64,000 nucleotides of DNA from an uncultured Clostridia bacterium (GTDB lineage Bacteria > Bacillota > Clostridia > Oscillospirales > Ruminococcaceae). Location: the NCBI GenBank assembly GCA_944382905.1, contig CALWNU010000028.1, positions 39,779 through 103,778 of the forward strand. Reading direction: 5' to 3'. How positions within the stretch are numbered: the first letter of the stretch is position 1; each line of letters starts with the position of its first letter. Under the pieces are notes generated by a model. It saw only the letters and a list, made by a program, of their open reading frames with translations. It was not told where the DNA came from and made no database searches. Positions 50,301-57,998 of the stretch are shown in pieces. A program made the position numbers and the translations under genes.

Positions 50301-51161
50301 TTATTTCCCCAAAATGCCCTCGTAGTACCGGCGGATGGCCAGCGCGTCCTCCGCCTGGGTGCCGGCGGACTCACAGATCACCGTAGGACTGCACCCTTTG
50401 CGCACGATCCATTCCGCCATCGGTTCAAAATCAGGGCCGTAAACGGTATCCGAGAAGGTCAGATGCCGTTTTTCTCCCCCTTTTTCCGTGTATTCGATTT
50501 TGGAAAAATGGGCGTGGAACCGGCGCATCCGGTCGATCCCCAGCCAGTCTTCCATCTGCTGAAAAATTTCGCCATAATCCTTTTCCGTTTTCAATCCGCC
50601 CAGCGACCTGGCATTAAGATGCCCAAAATCAATGCAGGGCAAAAACCGCTCATCCACCTGGCACAGCGCCAAAACCTCTTCCAGATTTCCCAGCTGGTTG
50701 ATCTTCCCCATGGTTTCCGGGCAGATGTGGATATGCCCCAGCCCGTTTTGATCCAAAACCGCAGCCGCGGCCTGCAAGGTTTGCTGCGCCAGCGCCAGCG
50801 CCTCTTGCCGGGACAGGTTGGCGCAAGAGCCGGAATGCACCACAATCCGGTCCGCGCCCATGGCGTTTGCCGCGACGGCGCTTTCTAAAATATAGCGAAT
50901 GCTGTTTTCCCTTTTTTCTTCTTCCAGGCTGGAAAGAGAGATAAAGTACGGCGCATGCAAAGAAAGGGAAATCCCTTTTTCCCGCGCGGCTGCACCCAGT
51001 TCCCGGGCAGCCTCTTCGGTGATTCTGACCCCGCGCCCGCACTGGTATTCAAACGCATTGAGTCCCATTCTCTCCAGATATGCAGGCATCTGCACGGTTT
51101 TTCGGTACCCCATCGCGCGAAAGCTGTCCGCGCTTCCCGCTGGTCCAAACTTGGCGCTCAT
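50301..51161 (-). CDS. AP-endonuclease IV-like (Nfo-type) TIM-barrel protein
   Basis: This 286-residue protein has the Nfo metal-binding pattern: SLHAPYFISL, VVHSGS, CPETMGK, CIDFGHLNA, HAHFSKIEY and VICESAG supply the His, Glu and Asp ligands. The Asp-His pair usually seen as DRH is KRH here (GEKRHLTF), so the third metal site may be altered. It may be a base-excision-repair endonuclease or a related isomerase. The ATG at 51161 overlaps the yqeG stop by four bases; AAAAGGGGG lies upstream. Confidence 0.82.
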   Translation of the reverse strand: MSAKFGPAGSADSFRAMGYRKTVQMPAYLERMGLNAFEYQCGRGVRITEEAARELGAAAREKGISLSLHAPYFISLSSLEEEKRENSIRYILESAVAANAMGADRIVVHSGSCANLSRQEALALAQQTLQAAAAVLDQNGLGHIHICPETMGKINQLGNLEEVLALCQVDERFLPCIDFGHLNARSLGGLKTEKDYGEIFQQMEDWLGIDRMRRFHAHFSKIEYTEKGGEKRHLTFSDTVYGPDFEPMAEWIVRKGCSPTVICESAGTQAEDALAIRRYYEGILGK

Positions 51162-51658
51162 GCGTTTTTCCCCCTTTTCCGTCCCTGCAAAATCCACCGT
51201 TCCAGACAGCGCTTGACGCGAAACCGGAAAAACGGTTCCATCTGGAATGGTTCCACCAAAATAGACGCCATCCCCGCTAGATTGGCGCCCAGCACGTCGG
51301 TAAACAACTGGTCGCCTACCACGACGGTCCGCTCAGGGGAAAGGCCCATGGCCGCCGCCGCCCGGCGGTACCCGCCGGGAAGCGGTTTTTTGGCGTTTGC
51401 CTCGAAGGCAAGGCCAATTTTTTGCGCAAAAGGCGCCACCCGCGCCGGGCGGTTATTGGAAAGCAGGATCATCTTCACGCCCTCCTTTTGCATCTGGGAC
51501 AGCCAGGCCAAAATCCGATCGTTTGGCACCGGATGGTCGTGGGTGGTCAGCGTGTTGTCGATATCTAAAATCAACCCTTCTACCCCCAGCTGTTGCAGTT
51601 GTTGCACCGTGATATCATACGCCTTGGGCAGCATGGCCGTAGGGAAAAACAATGCCAT
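51158..51658 (-). CDS. YqeG-family HAD IIIA phosphatase
   Basis: This 166-residue HAD-superfamily enzyme has motif I LDIDNTLTTHD, motif II LLSNN, the Lys motif KKPLPGG and motif III VVGDQLFTDVLGANLAG. The family includes mitochondrial phosphatidylglycerolphosphatase Gep4/PGP homologues, so a phospholipid role is possible, though not shown. It is the first gene of yqeG-nfo-aroQ and starts 22 bases after the rpsU terminator. Confidence 0.88.
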   Translation of the reverse strand: MALFFPTAMLPKAYDITVQQLQQLGVEGLILDIDNTLTTHDHPVPNDRILAWLSQMQKEGVKMILLSNNRPARVAPFAQKIGLAFEANAKKPLPGGYRRAAAAMGLSPERTVVVGDQLFTDVLGANLAGMASILVEPFQMEPFFRFRVKRCLERWILQGRKRGKNA

Positions 51659-51680
51659 TTGTCATCCTCGCTTTGACAAA

Positions 51681-51708
51681 GAAAAAGCGAGCAAACGCTC
51701 GCTTTTTC
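51681..51708 (-). terminator. Terminator of rpsU
   Basis: On the minus strand GAAAAAGCGAGC and GCTCGCTTTTTC form a stem with a short loop and a U-tract, a few bases after the rpsU stop. Confidence 0.85.
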
Positions 51709-51713
51709 CATCA

Positions 51714-51890
51714 TTATTTGAATTTGCGCTTACGAGCAGCCTCAGATTTTTTCTTGCGCTTTACAGAAGGCTTTTCGTAATGTTCTCTCTTCCGTACTTC
51801 AGCAAGAACGCCTGATTTCGCGCAGGATCTCTTGAAGCGTCTCAACGCGCTATCCAGAGATTCATTCTCTTTGATACGAATTTCTGCCAT
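51714..51890 (-). CDS. rpsU: 30S ribosomal protein bS21
   Basis: This 58-residue protein is too short for many gene callers. It begins [20 protein letters not shown], continues [20 protein letters not shown] and ends in a basic RKRKFK, all typical of bS21. The ATG at 51890 has GAAGGAGGGATTTAGAA upstream. It has two promoters and a 135-base leader with a strong hairpin, so its expression may be regulated post-transcriptionally. A terminator follows directly. Confidence 0.95.
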   Translation of the reverse strand: MAEIRIKENESLDSALRRFKRSCAKSGVLAEVRKREHYEKPSVKRKKKSEAARKRKFK

Positions 51891-52025
51891 TTCTAAATCC
51901 CTCCTTCACCACAGGGCAGGAGTAATTACCCAAATTCTCAGGCAAAGCCCGCCGCTTACTCCCTATTGCATTTCATAAAATCCAAGCTGTCGTTTGCAAG
52001 CAGCCGAATCTGGTATCAAACCACA
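51891..52025 (-). promoter_or_regulatory. Structured 5' leader of rpsU
   Basis: GGAGTAA (51919-51925) and TTACTCC (51956-51962) form a 7-bp stem around a 30-base GC-rich loop just upstream of the Shine-Dalgarno. The nine-base ACCACAGGG is present near both ends of the leader (51908-51916 and 52020-52028). It is not a riboswitch class I can name; autoregulation by bS21 is a guess. Confidence 0.45.
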
Positions 52026-52031
52026 GGGAAG

Positions 52032-52061
52032 ATTATACTATGCCGGTCCCTTCTCTGTCAA
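52032..52061 (-). promoter_or_regulatory. Main rpsU promoter
   Basis: On the minus strand TTGACA (52056-52061), 18 bases, TATAAT (52032-52037): both hexamers are perfect consensus. Confidence 0.9.
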
Positions 52062-52106
52062 GGGAAACCTGGCACAGATTCCCGATTAAAAACAAAGTAC
52101 TTTTTT

Positions 52107-52135
52107 AGTATACCCCAAATCGTCAAAAAGTGCAA
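52107..52135 (-). promoter_or_regulatory. Upstream second rpsU promoter
   Basis: On the minus strand TTGCAC (52130-52135), 17 bases, TATACT (52107-52112), immediately after the leuS stop codon. Confidence 0.65.
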
Positions 52136-52148
52136 GCAAAATATTGCA

Positions 52149-54554
52149 TCATTTCACAACTAGGTTAACCAATTTTCCAGGAACATAAATTTCCTTGACC
52201 ACTGTTTTGCCGTCGATCAACGGGGCGACGGATGGATGCTGTTTGGCGGCAGCCAAGACCTCTTCTTTGCTGCTATCCGCTGCAATGCTGAGTCTTGCCT
52301 TGATCTTCCCGGCCAGCTGAACCACAATCTCCATGGTCTCTTCCACACATTTGGCCGGATCATAAGAGACCCATTTCTGCTCGTTGAGCATACCGCCAAA
52401 TCCCTGCTGCTCCCAAATTTCCTCCGTCATATGCGGAGCGAACGGGTTTAACAGGATCAGCAGCGTCCGGTATTCCGCCCGATTGACATGGCCGGTATCC
52501 ATCAAATCGTTCAACAGCGCCATCATTGCCGCAATCGCCGTATTGAATTTCAGTTGCTCAATGTCTTCGCTCACTTTTTTGATGGTCTTGTGCATTGCCG
52601 TTTCCATCTCCGGGCGATAGGCGTCCCCGTCGATCAGGCGGTCCTGCAAATTCCAGATGCGGTCCAAAAACCGCTTGCAGCCTTTAATCGAAGAGGAGCT
52701 CCACGGCGCGCTCTTTTCAAAATCGCCGATAAACATTTCGTACAAGCGCATCGTATCCGCGCCGTATTCGTTGACAATATCATCCGGGTTCACCACATTC
52801 CCCCGGGATTTGCTCATCTTTTCGCCGTTTTCGCCCAGAATCATCCCATGGCTGGTGCGCTTGGCATAAGGTTCCGGCGTAGATACAACGCCAATATCAT
52901 ACAGGAATTTATGCCAGAACCGGGAGTACAGCAGATGCAGCGTGGTATGCTCCATCCCGCCGTTGTACCAGTCCACCGGAAGCCAGTAATCCAGCGCTTC
53001 TTTGGAAGCCAGCGCATGGTCGTTATGCGGATCGCAATACCGCATGAAATACCACGACGAACCGGCCCACTGCGGCATGGTGTCGGTTTCCCGTTTGGCC
53101 GGGCCGCCGCAATGCGGGCAGGTCGTATTCACCCAATCCGACATTTTCGCCAGCGGCGATTCGCCGGAATCGGTAGGTTCATAGGAGTCCACCTCCGGCA
53201 AGGTCAACGGAAGCTCGCTTTCCGGCAGCGGAACATACCCGCACTTTTCACAATAGACGATGGGGATTGGCTCGCCCCAATAGCGCTGCCGGGAGAACAC
53301 CCAGTCGCGCAATTTATAGTTGACTTTGGTCCTGCCCTTCCCATTCTCTTCCAGCCAGGCCTTGATCTTTTCTTTCGCCTCTTCTACCGGCAGGCCGTTC
53401 AAGAAATCGGAATTGACCAGGATGCCGGTCTCACAGTCGGTAAACGCCTCCTGCTCCACGTCTCCGCCTTTTACCACTTCAATAATCGGCAAGCCGAATT
53501 TTTTTGCAAAATCCCAGTCGCGGGTATCGTGGGCCGGAACCGCCATAATCGCGCCGGTCCCGTAGGTCATCAAAACGTAATCCGAAACGAAAATCGGAAT
53601 CTGTTTCCCGTTCACCGGGTTGATCCCGCTGACCCCTTCGATTTTGACGCCGGTTTTGTCTTTCACCAGTTCCGTCCGCTCAAAATCGGACTTTTTCGCC
53701 GCTTCCTGCTGATACGCCTTTATCTCTTCCATATTGGAGATCTTGTCCGCCCATTTTGCAATGTACGGGTGCTCCGGCGAAATGACCATATAGGTAGCGC
53801 CAAACAGGGTATCCGGGCGGGTGGTATAGATGGTCAGCGTATCGCCCGCCGTGGTGGCGAAATCCACCTCCGCCCCGGTAGAACGTCCAATCCAGTTGAT
53901 CTGAGAGGTTTTGACCCGGTCGATATAATCCACCAAATCCAGATCGTCAATCAGCCGCTGGGCATACGCGGTGATTTTCAACATCCACTGGCTTTTCACC
54001 TTGTGGACAACCTCCGACCCGCACCGTTCGCATACGCCGCCAACCACTTCCTCGTTGGCCAAAACGCATTTACAAGACGTACACCAGTTGACATTCATTT
54101 CCTTTTTATAGGCCAGCCCTTTTTTGAACAACTGGAGAAAAATCCACTGGGTCCATTTGTAATAAGCCGGATCCGTCGTATTGATCTCGCGGCTCCAGTC
54201 AAAGGACAGGCCCAGGCTCTTGAGCTGTTTTTTAAACCGGTCAATGTTTTGCTGCGTGACGATTTCCGGATGAATATGGTTTTTAATCGCAAAATTTTCC
54301 GTAGGCAGGCCAAACGCGTCCCACCCCATGGGGTACAGGACGTTATACCCCTGCATCCGGCGTTTTCTCGCCACGATATCCAGCGCCGTATAAGACCTCG
54401 GATGACCTACATGCAGCCCTTTACCGGACGGGTACGGGAACTCCACCAAAGCGTAATATTTCGGTTTGGAATAATCGTTGGTGGCGGCAAACACCTGTTT
54501 TTCATCCCAGATATCCTGCCATTTTTTTTCGATTTCCGCAAAATTATAATTCAC
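52149..54554 (-). CDS. leuS: Leucyl-tRNA synthetase
   Basis: This 801-residue class I synthetase charges tRNA-Leu. It has the HIGH-type motif [15 protein letters not shown] near residue 38, a zinc-like [21 protein letters not shown] insertion near residue 155, an editing domain ([17 protein letters not shown]) and KMSKSRGN near residue 575. The start is GTG 54554 ([10 protein letters not shown]) with AGGAGGG six bases upstream; an in-frame extension was rejected. It is the last gene of the smc-to-leuS operon, and no T-box lies immediately upstream. Codon and sequence use match the neighbours. Confidence 0.96.
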   Translation of the reverse strand: MNYNFAEIEKKWQDIWDEKQVFAATNDYSKPKYYALVEFPYPSGKGLHVGHPRSYTALDIVARKRRMQGYNVLYPMGWDAFGLPTENFAIKNHIHPEIVTQQNIDRFKKQLKSLGLSFDWSREINTTDPAYYKWTQWIFLQLFKKGLAYKKEMNVNWCTSCKCVLANEEVVGGVCERCGSEVVHKVKSQWMLKITAYAQRLIDDLDLVDYIDRVKTSQINWIGRSTGAEVDFATTAGDTLTIYTTRPDTLFGATYMVISPEHPYIAKWADKISNMEEIKAYQQEAAKKSDFERTELVKDKTGVKIEGVSGINPVNGKQIPIFVSDYVLMTYGTGAIMAVPAHDTRDWDFAKKFGLPIIEVVKGGDVEQEAFTDCETGILVNSDFLNGLPVEEAKEKIKAWLEENGKGRTKVNYKLRDWVFSRQRYWGEPIPIVYCEKCGYVPLPESELPLTLPEVDSYEPTDSGESPLAKMSDWVNTTCPHCGGPAKRETDTMPQWAGSSWYFMRYCDPHNDHALASKEALDYWLPVDWYNGGMEHTTLHLLYSRFWHKFLYDIGVVSTPEPYAKRTSHGMILGENGEKMSKSRGNVVNPDDIVNEYGADTMRLYEMFIGDFEKSAPWSSSSIKGCKRFLDRIWNLQDRLIDGDAYRPEMETAMHKTIKKVSEDIEQLKFNTAIAAMMALLNDLMDTGHVNRAEYRTLLILLNPFAPHMTEEIWEQQGFGGMLNEQKWVSYDPAKCVEETMEIVVQLAGKIKARLSIAADSSKEEVLAAAKQHPSVAPLIDGKTVVKEIYVPGKLVNLVVK

Positions 54555-54584
54555 TGTAAACCCTCCTGACAGTGTCAATCAAAA

Positions 54585-54941
54585 TCAGTCCGTCAACACC
54601 CTGGAAAGATCAACCTGCCCGGCGTCCGACCAAAGCCGCTCCAGCGCGTAGAATTCCCGGGTTTCCCGCAGGAAAATATGCACAATGACATCATAATAAT
54701 CCAGCAAGATCCAGGATGCCGTCTGGTACCCTTCAATCCGTTTCGGCTCCAGTCCCAGCTTGGAAAGCTTTTCCTCCACTTCATCCGACATCGCCTTCAC
54801 CTGCGGAACATTCGCCCCGCTTGCAATCACAAAATAATCGCCGATGGACGTTAATTCCTGTACCCGGATTGCTTTGATGTCTTCCCCTTTTTTGCTATCT
54901 AAAATTTTTGCGATTTCATAAGTCAGCTCTAATGCGTTCAT
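54585..54941 (-). CDS. rsfS: Ribosomal silencing factor RsfS
   Basis: This 118-residue protein binds uL14 and blocks subunit joining in starvation. It has the family blocks KKGEDIKAIRVQELTSIGDYF, VIASGANVPQVKAMSDEVEEK and SWILLDYYDVIVHIFLRETR. It overlaps yqeK by four bases upstream and lies 30 bases from leuS. Its length matches the family. The yqeK-rsfS pairing is conserved in Firmicutes. Confidence 0.95.
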   Translation of the reverse strand: MNALELTYEIAKILDSKKGEDIKAIRVQELTSIGDYFVIASGANVPQVKAMSDEVEEKLSKLGLEPKRIEGYQTASWILLDYYDVIVHIFLRETREFYALERLWSDAGQVDLSRVLTD

Positions 54942-55537
54942 TCCATTACTCCTTTTTCAGCGGCCTGGCTGTTTCGCTCCAGAACCAGCTGGTTATATGC
55001 CGCCCAGCAATCCCGGCAGATTGCGCCGCCATTTACCAGCAGCTTGCCCAGCGTATAACGCAAAATATATACAATCGCCTGCTCCAGCGACCGATCCGCC
55101 AAAGTGCGGACTGTGTCCACATCCGGATACGCTCTGCCTGGCTCGGTCAGATCCGCCACAAAAACGATTTTTTCCAGCAAATGCATTCCTGCCCGCCCGG
55201 TGGTGTGATACCGGACCGCCTGCAGGATTTCTTCTTCCTGCACGTCCATTTCCTCCCGGATATACTGTGCGGCGGCAAACCCATGCCAAATCGGCGGCTC
55301 ATGAAAAAAAGCATTGTCTAAAATTATACCAGACCTTTTAATCCATTGCAACTGTTCTTCCGGCGGCATATTCTTGCAAAGATCGTGGCACAGTCCTGCA
55401 TAGTACGCCTTTTCCGGATCCGCTCCATACCGCTCTGCAAGCCGGACCGCCTCATCTGCCACTCCATAGGAATGCGCCACCCTTTGTTCCGGAAGCATGC
55501 GCTCTAATCGCAGCTTCACTTGTTCCACCGGTTCCAT
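54938..55537 (-). CDS. yqeK: YqeK-type HD hydrolase (diadenosine tetraphosphatase)
   Basis: This 199-residue HD-domain protein has metal-binding blocks LGLCHDLCKN-like (AGLCHDLCKNMPPEEQ), EPPIWHGFAAAQYI and AVRYHTTGR. YqeK-family proteins hydrolyse Ap4A symmetrically. The gene follows nadD by three bases and overlaps rsfS by four. The start is ATG 55537. Confidence 0.92.
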   Translation of the reverse strand: MEPVEQVKLRLERMLPEQRVAHSYGVADEAVRLAERYGADPEKAYYAGLCHDLCKNMPPEEQLQWIKRSGIILDNAFFHEPPIWHGFAAAQYIREEMDVQEEEILQAVRYHTTGRAGMHLLEKIVFVADLTEPGRAYPDVDTVRTLADRSLEQAIVYILRYTLGKLLVNGGAICRDCWAAYNQLVLERNSQAAEKGVME

Positions 55538-55540
55538 CCG

Positions 55541-56152
55541 CTACTCCCCCTTTGACAGATACAGGCCCTTTTCTTCGATATACCGCTCCACCGCTTCCGG
55601 TACCATCCCCCGCAGCGGGACTCCCTGTTTGCGCGCCTGCCGGACCATGGTAGAAGAAACCGGCACCACGCGGCAGGGAACAATTTCCCCTTTTGCCCCA
55701 AGCGATTCCAAAAACTGCAAATGCTCCCGTAGTTGTTTTTCTTCTCCTTCTTGGCGTGCACCCGCCACCAAAAAAGCCCGTTGGAAAATCTCACAAGCGC
55801 AATACCAGTTCTGCACCGTCAAAAACATGTCCGTCCCCATCAGCAAAAACAGCTGTGCGGAAGGAAAAAGGCTTCCCAGCTCCCGCAGGGTCTCCACTGT
55901 ATAGCTGTTGCCTTGCCGGCGCAATTCCAGATCACAAGGGCAAAACCGCGGGTCAGACTGGGCCGCCAGCCGGCACATGGCAAGGCGGTGTTCCCCGCTG
56001 GCCAGTTCCGGCGCCCGTTTGTGCGGCGGAATCGCTGTGGGAATCAGCAATACCTTGGGGATTTCCAGCGCGTCGGCAAGCTGGGTACACAAAGAAAGAT
56101 GCCCGTTATGCACCGGATTAAATGTACCGCCAAAAATCCCCAATTTTTCCAT
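55541..56152 (-). CDS. nadD: Nicotinate-nucleotide adenylyltransferase
   Basis: This 203-residue nucleotidyltransferase makes deamido-NAD. GGTFNPVHNGHLSLC is the ATP-binding HxGH region, LLIPTAIPPHK follows, and MGTDMFLTV and the late SSTMVRQARKQG (ISST-type motif) are present. It lies four bases after yhbY and three before yqeK. The ATG is at 56152. This order is a standard clostridial and bacillar cluster. Confidence 0.95.
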   Translation of the reverse strand: MEKLGIFGGTFNPVHNGHLSLCTQLADALEIPKVLLIPTAIPPHKRAPELASGEHRLAMCRLAAQSDPRFCPCDLELRRQGNSYTVETLRELGSLFPSAQLFLLMGTDMFLTVQNWYCACEIFQRAFLVAGARQEGEEKQLREHLQFLESLGAKGEIVPCRVVPVSSTMVRQARKQGVPLRGMVPEAVERYIEEKGLYLSKGE

Positions 56153-56156
56153 TTGT

Positions 56157-56450
56157 TTATCCCCTTAACTCATAAATCGGTTTGTTCGGATTGCGTTTGA
56201 ACAGGATAAATCTGGTTCCGATCACCTGCACAATTTCCGCGCCGCATTTTTCCGCCAGCTCCTGCGCAGCCTCCCGGGCGAACAGGGGGGCATTTTCCAG
56301 CACGCGCAGTTTGATCATCTCCCGTGCTTTGAGCGCGTCGTTGACCTGTTGCACCAGCATATCGCTAATGCCGCCTTTGCCAATTTGAAAAATCGTTTCC
56401 AATCCATTGGACTGGGACCGCAAAGCGGCCCGTTGCTTACTGGTAATCAA
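56157..56450 (-). CDS. yhbY: YhbY/CRM-domain RNA-binding protein
   Basis: This 97-residue protein has the CRM fold: QRAALRSQSNGLETIFQIGKGG, DMLVQQVNDALKAREMIKLRVLE and VQVIGTRFILFKRNP. It associates with pre-50S ribosomes in relatives. It overlaps rdgB by four bases and precedes nadD by four. Confidence 0.94.
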   Translation of the reverse strand: MITSKQRAALRSQSNGLETIFQIGKGGISDMLVQQVNDALKAREMIKLRVLENAPLFAREAAQELAEKCGAEIVQVIGTRFILFKRNPNKPIYELRG

Positions 56451-57061
56451 ATCGATTCCTCCCTTTGCTGCGCTCCCTGTAGTTCCTGCAACCGCCGCAA
56501 CGCCTGGGCAAACTGCCGCAGCGCCTTCCCGCGGTGGCTGATGGCGTCCTTCTCTTCATCCTCATATTGGCCAAAACTGCGCCCATCGACATAAAACAGC
56601 GGATCGTAACCAAACCCGTGATCGCCGGATGGCGCCGTGCCGATAACGCCGTCGCAGGTTCCTTCCGCCGTCAGTTCCCGGCCGTCCGGAAACACACAGC
56701 AGATGGCGCACACATACCGGCCCGTCCGCTGTTCCGCTGGAACCTGTTCCAGCTCCCGAAGCAGCTTGCGGTTATTCTCCTCGTCGCCTTCTCCGCTGTA
56801 ACGCGCCGAATAAACCCCCGGCGCACCGCCCAGCGCATCCACGCACAACCCCGAATCATCTGCAATCGCCGGAAGCCCGGTCAATTTCATTGCCGCCTCC
56901 GCTTTGAGCCTTGCGTTCTGTGCAAAGGTACTGCCCGTTTCCTCTACGTCGAACGCCACTCCCAGCTGCTTTACGCTGACCGCCTGCAGACCCATCGGCT
57001 CCAAGATCCGCTTAAACTCCCGCAGCTTTCCTTCGTTGCCTGTCGCAATGACAAATTTCAT
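56447..57061 (-). CDS. rdgB: XTP/dITP pyrophosphatase (RdgB/HAM1)
   Basis: This 204-residue enzyme removes non-canonical purine nucleotides (XTP, dITP). The signatures are ATGNEGKLREFKRIL, ADDSGLCVDALGGAPGVYSARYSG and GDHGFGYDPLFYV, and the end carries SHRGKALRQFAQAL. It overlaps ftsY by four bases and yhbY by four. The ATG is at 57061. Confidence 0.95.
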   Translation of the reverse strand: MKFVIATGNEGKLREFKRILEPMGLQAVSVKQLGVAFDVEETGSTFAQNARLKAEAAMKLTGLPAIADDSGLCVDALGGAPGVYSARYSGEGDEENNRKLLRELEQVPAEQRTGRYVCAICCVFPDGRELTAEGTCDGVIGTAPSGDHGFGYDPLFYVDGRSFGQYEDEEKDAISHRGKALRQFAQALRRLQELQGAQQREESI

Positions 57062-57984
57062 TCTTTCGCCCCGCTTTGCTCTTTTTCAAATAACGCGTCC
57101 ACAAATTCCCGCGCGTCAAACGGCTGCAGGTCGTCAATGCCTTCGCCCACGCCAATATACTTAATCGGCACGCCCAGTTCTTCTTTGATGGCAATCACCA
57201 CGCCGCCGCGCGCAGTCCCATCCAGCTTGGTGAGCACAATACCGGTAAGCCCGGCGGCATTGCGAAACTCTTTTGCCTGGTTTAACGCGTTTTGCCCGGT
57301 GGTTGCATCCAGCACCAGCAAGAACTCTGTGGCGCAGCCCGGCGCTTCCCGCCCGATCACTCTGGAGATCTTGGCCAGCTCGTCCATTAAATTCTTCTTG
57401 TTGTGCAGGCGGCCGGCCGTATCGCAAATGACGACGTCCATATGGCGCGCTTTGCCTGCGGTAATGGTATCGAACACCACCGCCGCGGGATCCGCCCCCT
57501 CGGTATGCTTTACCATATCCACCCCAGCGCGGTCCGCCCAGACCTGCAGCTGGTCAATGGCCGCCGCACGGAAGGTATCCGCCGCGCCCAACAGGACTTT
57601 TTTTCCTTTCGAAGTCAGATCGTAGGCCATTTTCCCAATGGTCGTCGTCTTGCCGACCCCGTTCACCCCAATGACTAGGATGATCGACGGCGTGGTGGAC
57701 AGATCCAGCGCTTCGCCGCCCTGCATCATCTCCACAATAATCTGTTTGAGCAGCTCCCTTGCCTCGCCGGTATCCCGGCAGCCGGATGCTTTTACCCGCT
57801 CCCGCAGCTGGTTGACAATTTTGTCGCTCACCGTGGCGCCCACATCGCTCATGATCAGAATTTCTTCCAATTCCTCATAAAATTCCTCTTCGATTTTATT
57901 GCTGCTGAACAAATTGTCCAGGTTTTTCAGCATTCCTTCTTTTGTCTTATTGAGGCCGGCCTTTAATTTTTGAAAAAAGCTCAT
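57058..57984 (-). CDS. ftsY: Signal recognition particle receptor FtsY
   Basis: This 308-residue SRP GTPase docks ribosome-nascent-chain complexes at the membrane. It has the N domain, then the G domain with GVNGVGKTTTIGKMA (G1), DTAGRLHNKKNLMDEL (G3) and TKLDGTARGGV (G4). The acidic A domain is absent, as in other short clostridial forms. It follows smc by 14 bases and overlaps rdgB by four. Confidence 0.95.
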   Translation of the reverse strand: MSFFQKLKAGLNKTKEGMLKNLDNLFSSNKIEEEFYEELEEILIMSDVGATVSDKIVNQLRERVKASGCRDTGEARELLKQIIVEMMQGGEALDLSTTPSIILVIGVNGVGKTTTIGKMAYDLTSKGKKVLLGAADTFRAAAIDQLQVWADRAGVDMVKHTEGADPAAVVFDTITAGKARHMDVVICDTAGRLHNKKNLMDELAKISRVIGREAPGCATEFLLVLDATTGQNALNQAKEFRNAAGLTGIVLTKLDGTARGGVVIAIKEELGVPIKYIGVGEGIDDLQPFDAREFVDALFEKEQSGAKE

Positions 57985-57998
57985 ATTCGTTTCCCCTT

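Noticed and set aside
52488..54569. Long plus-strand open frame antisense to leuS
   Set aside because: It is a complement shadow of the leuS coding strand: no ribosome binding site, low-complexity composition (Arg/His/Gln/Ile/Phe-rich), no domains. The minus strand encodes a complete LeuRS.
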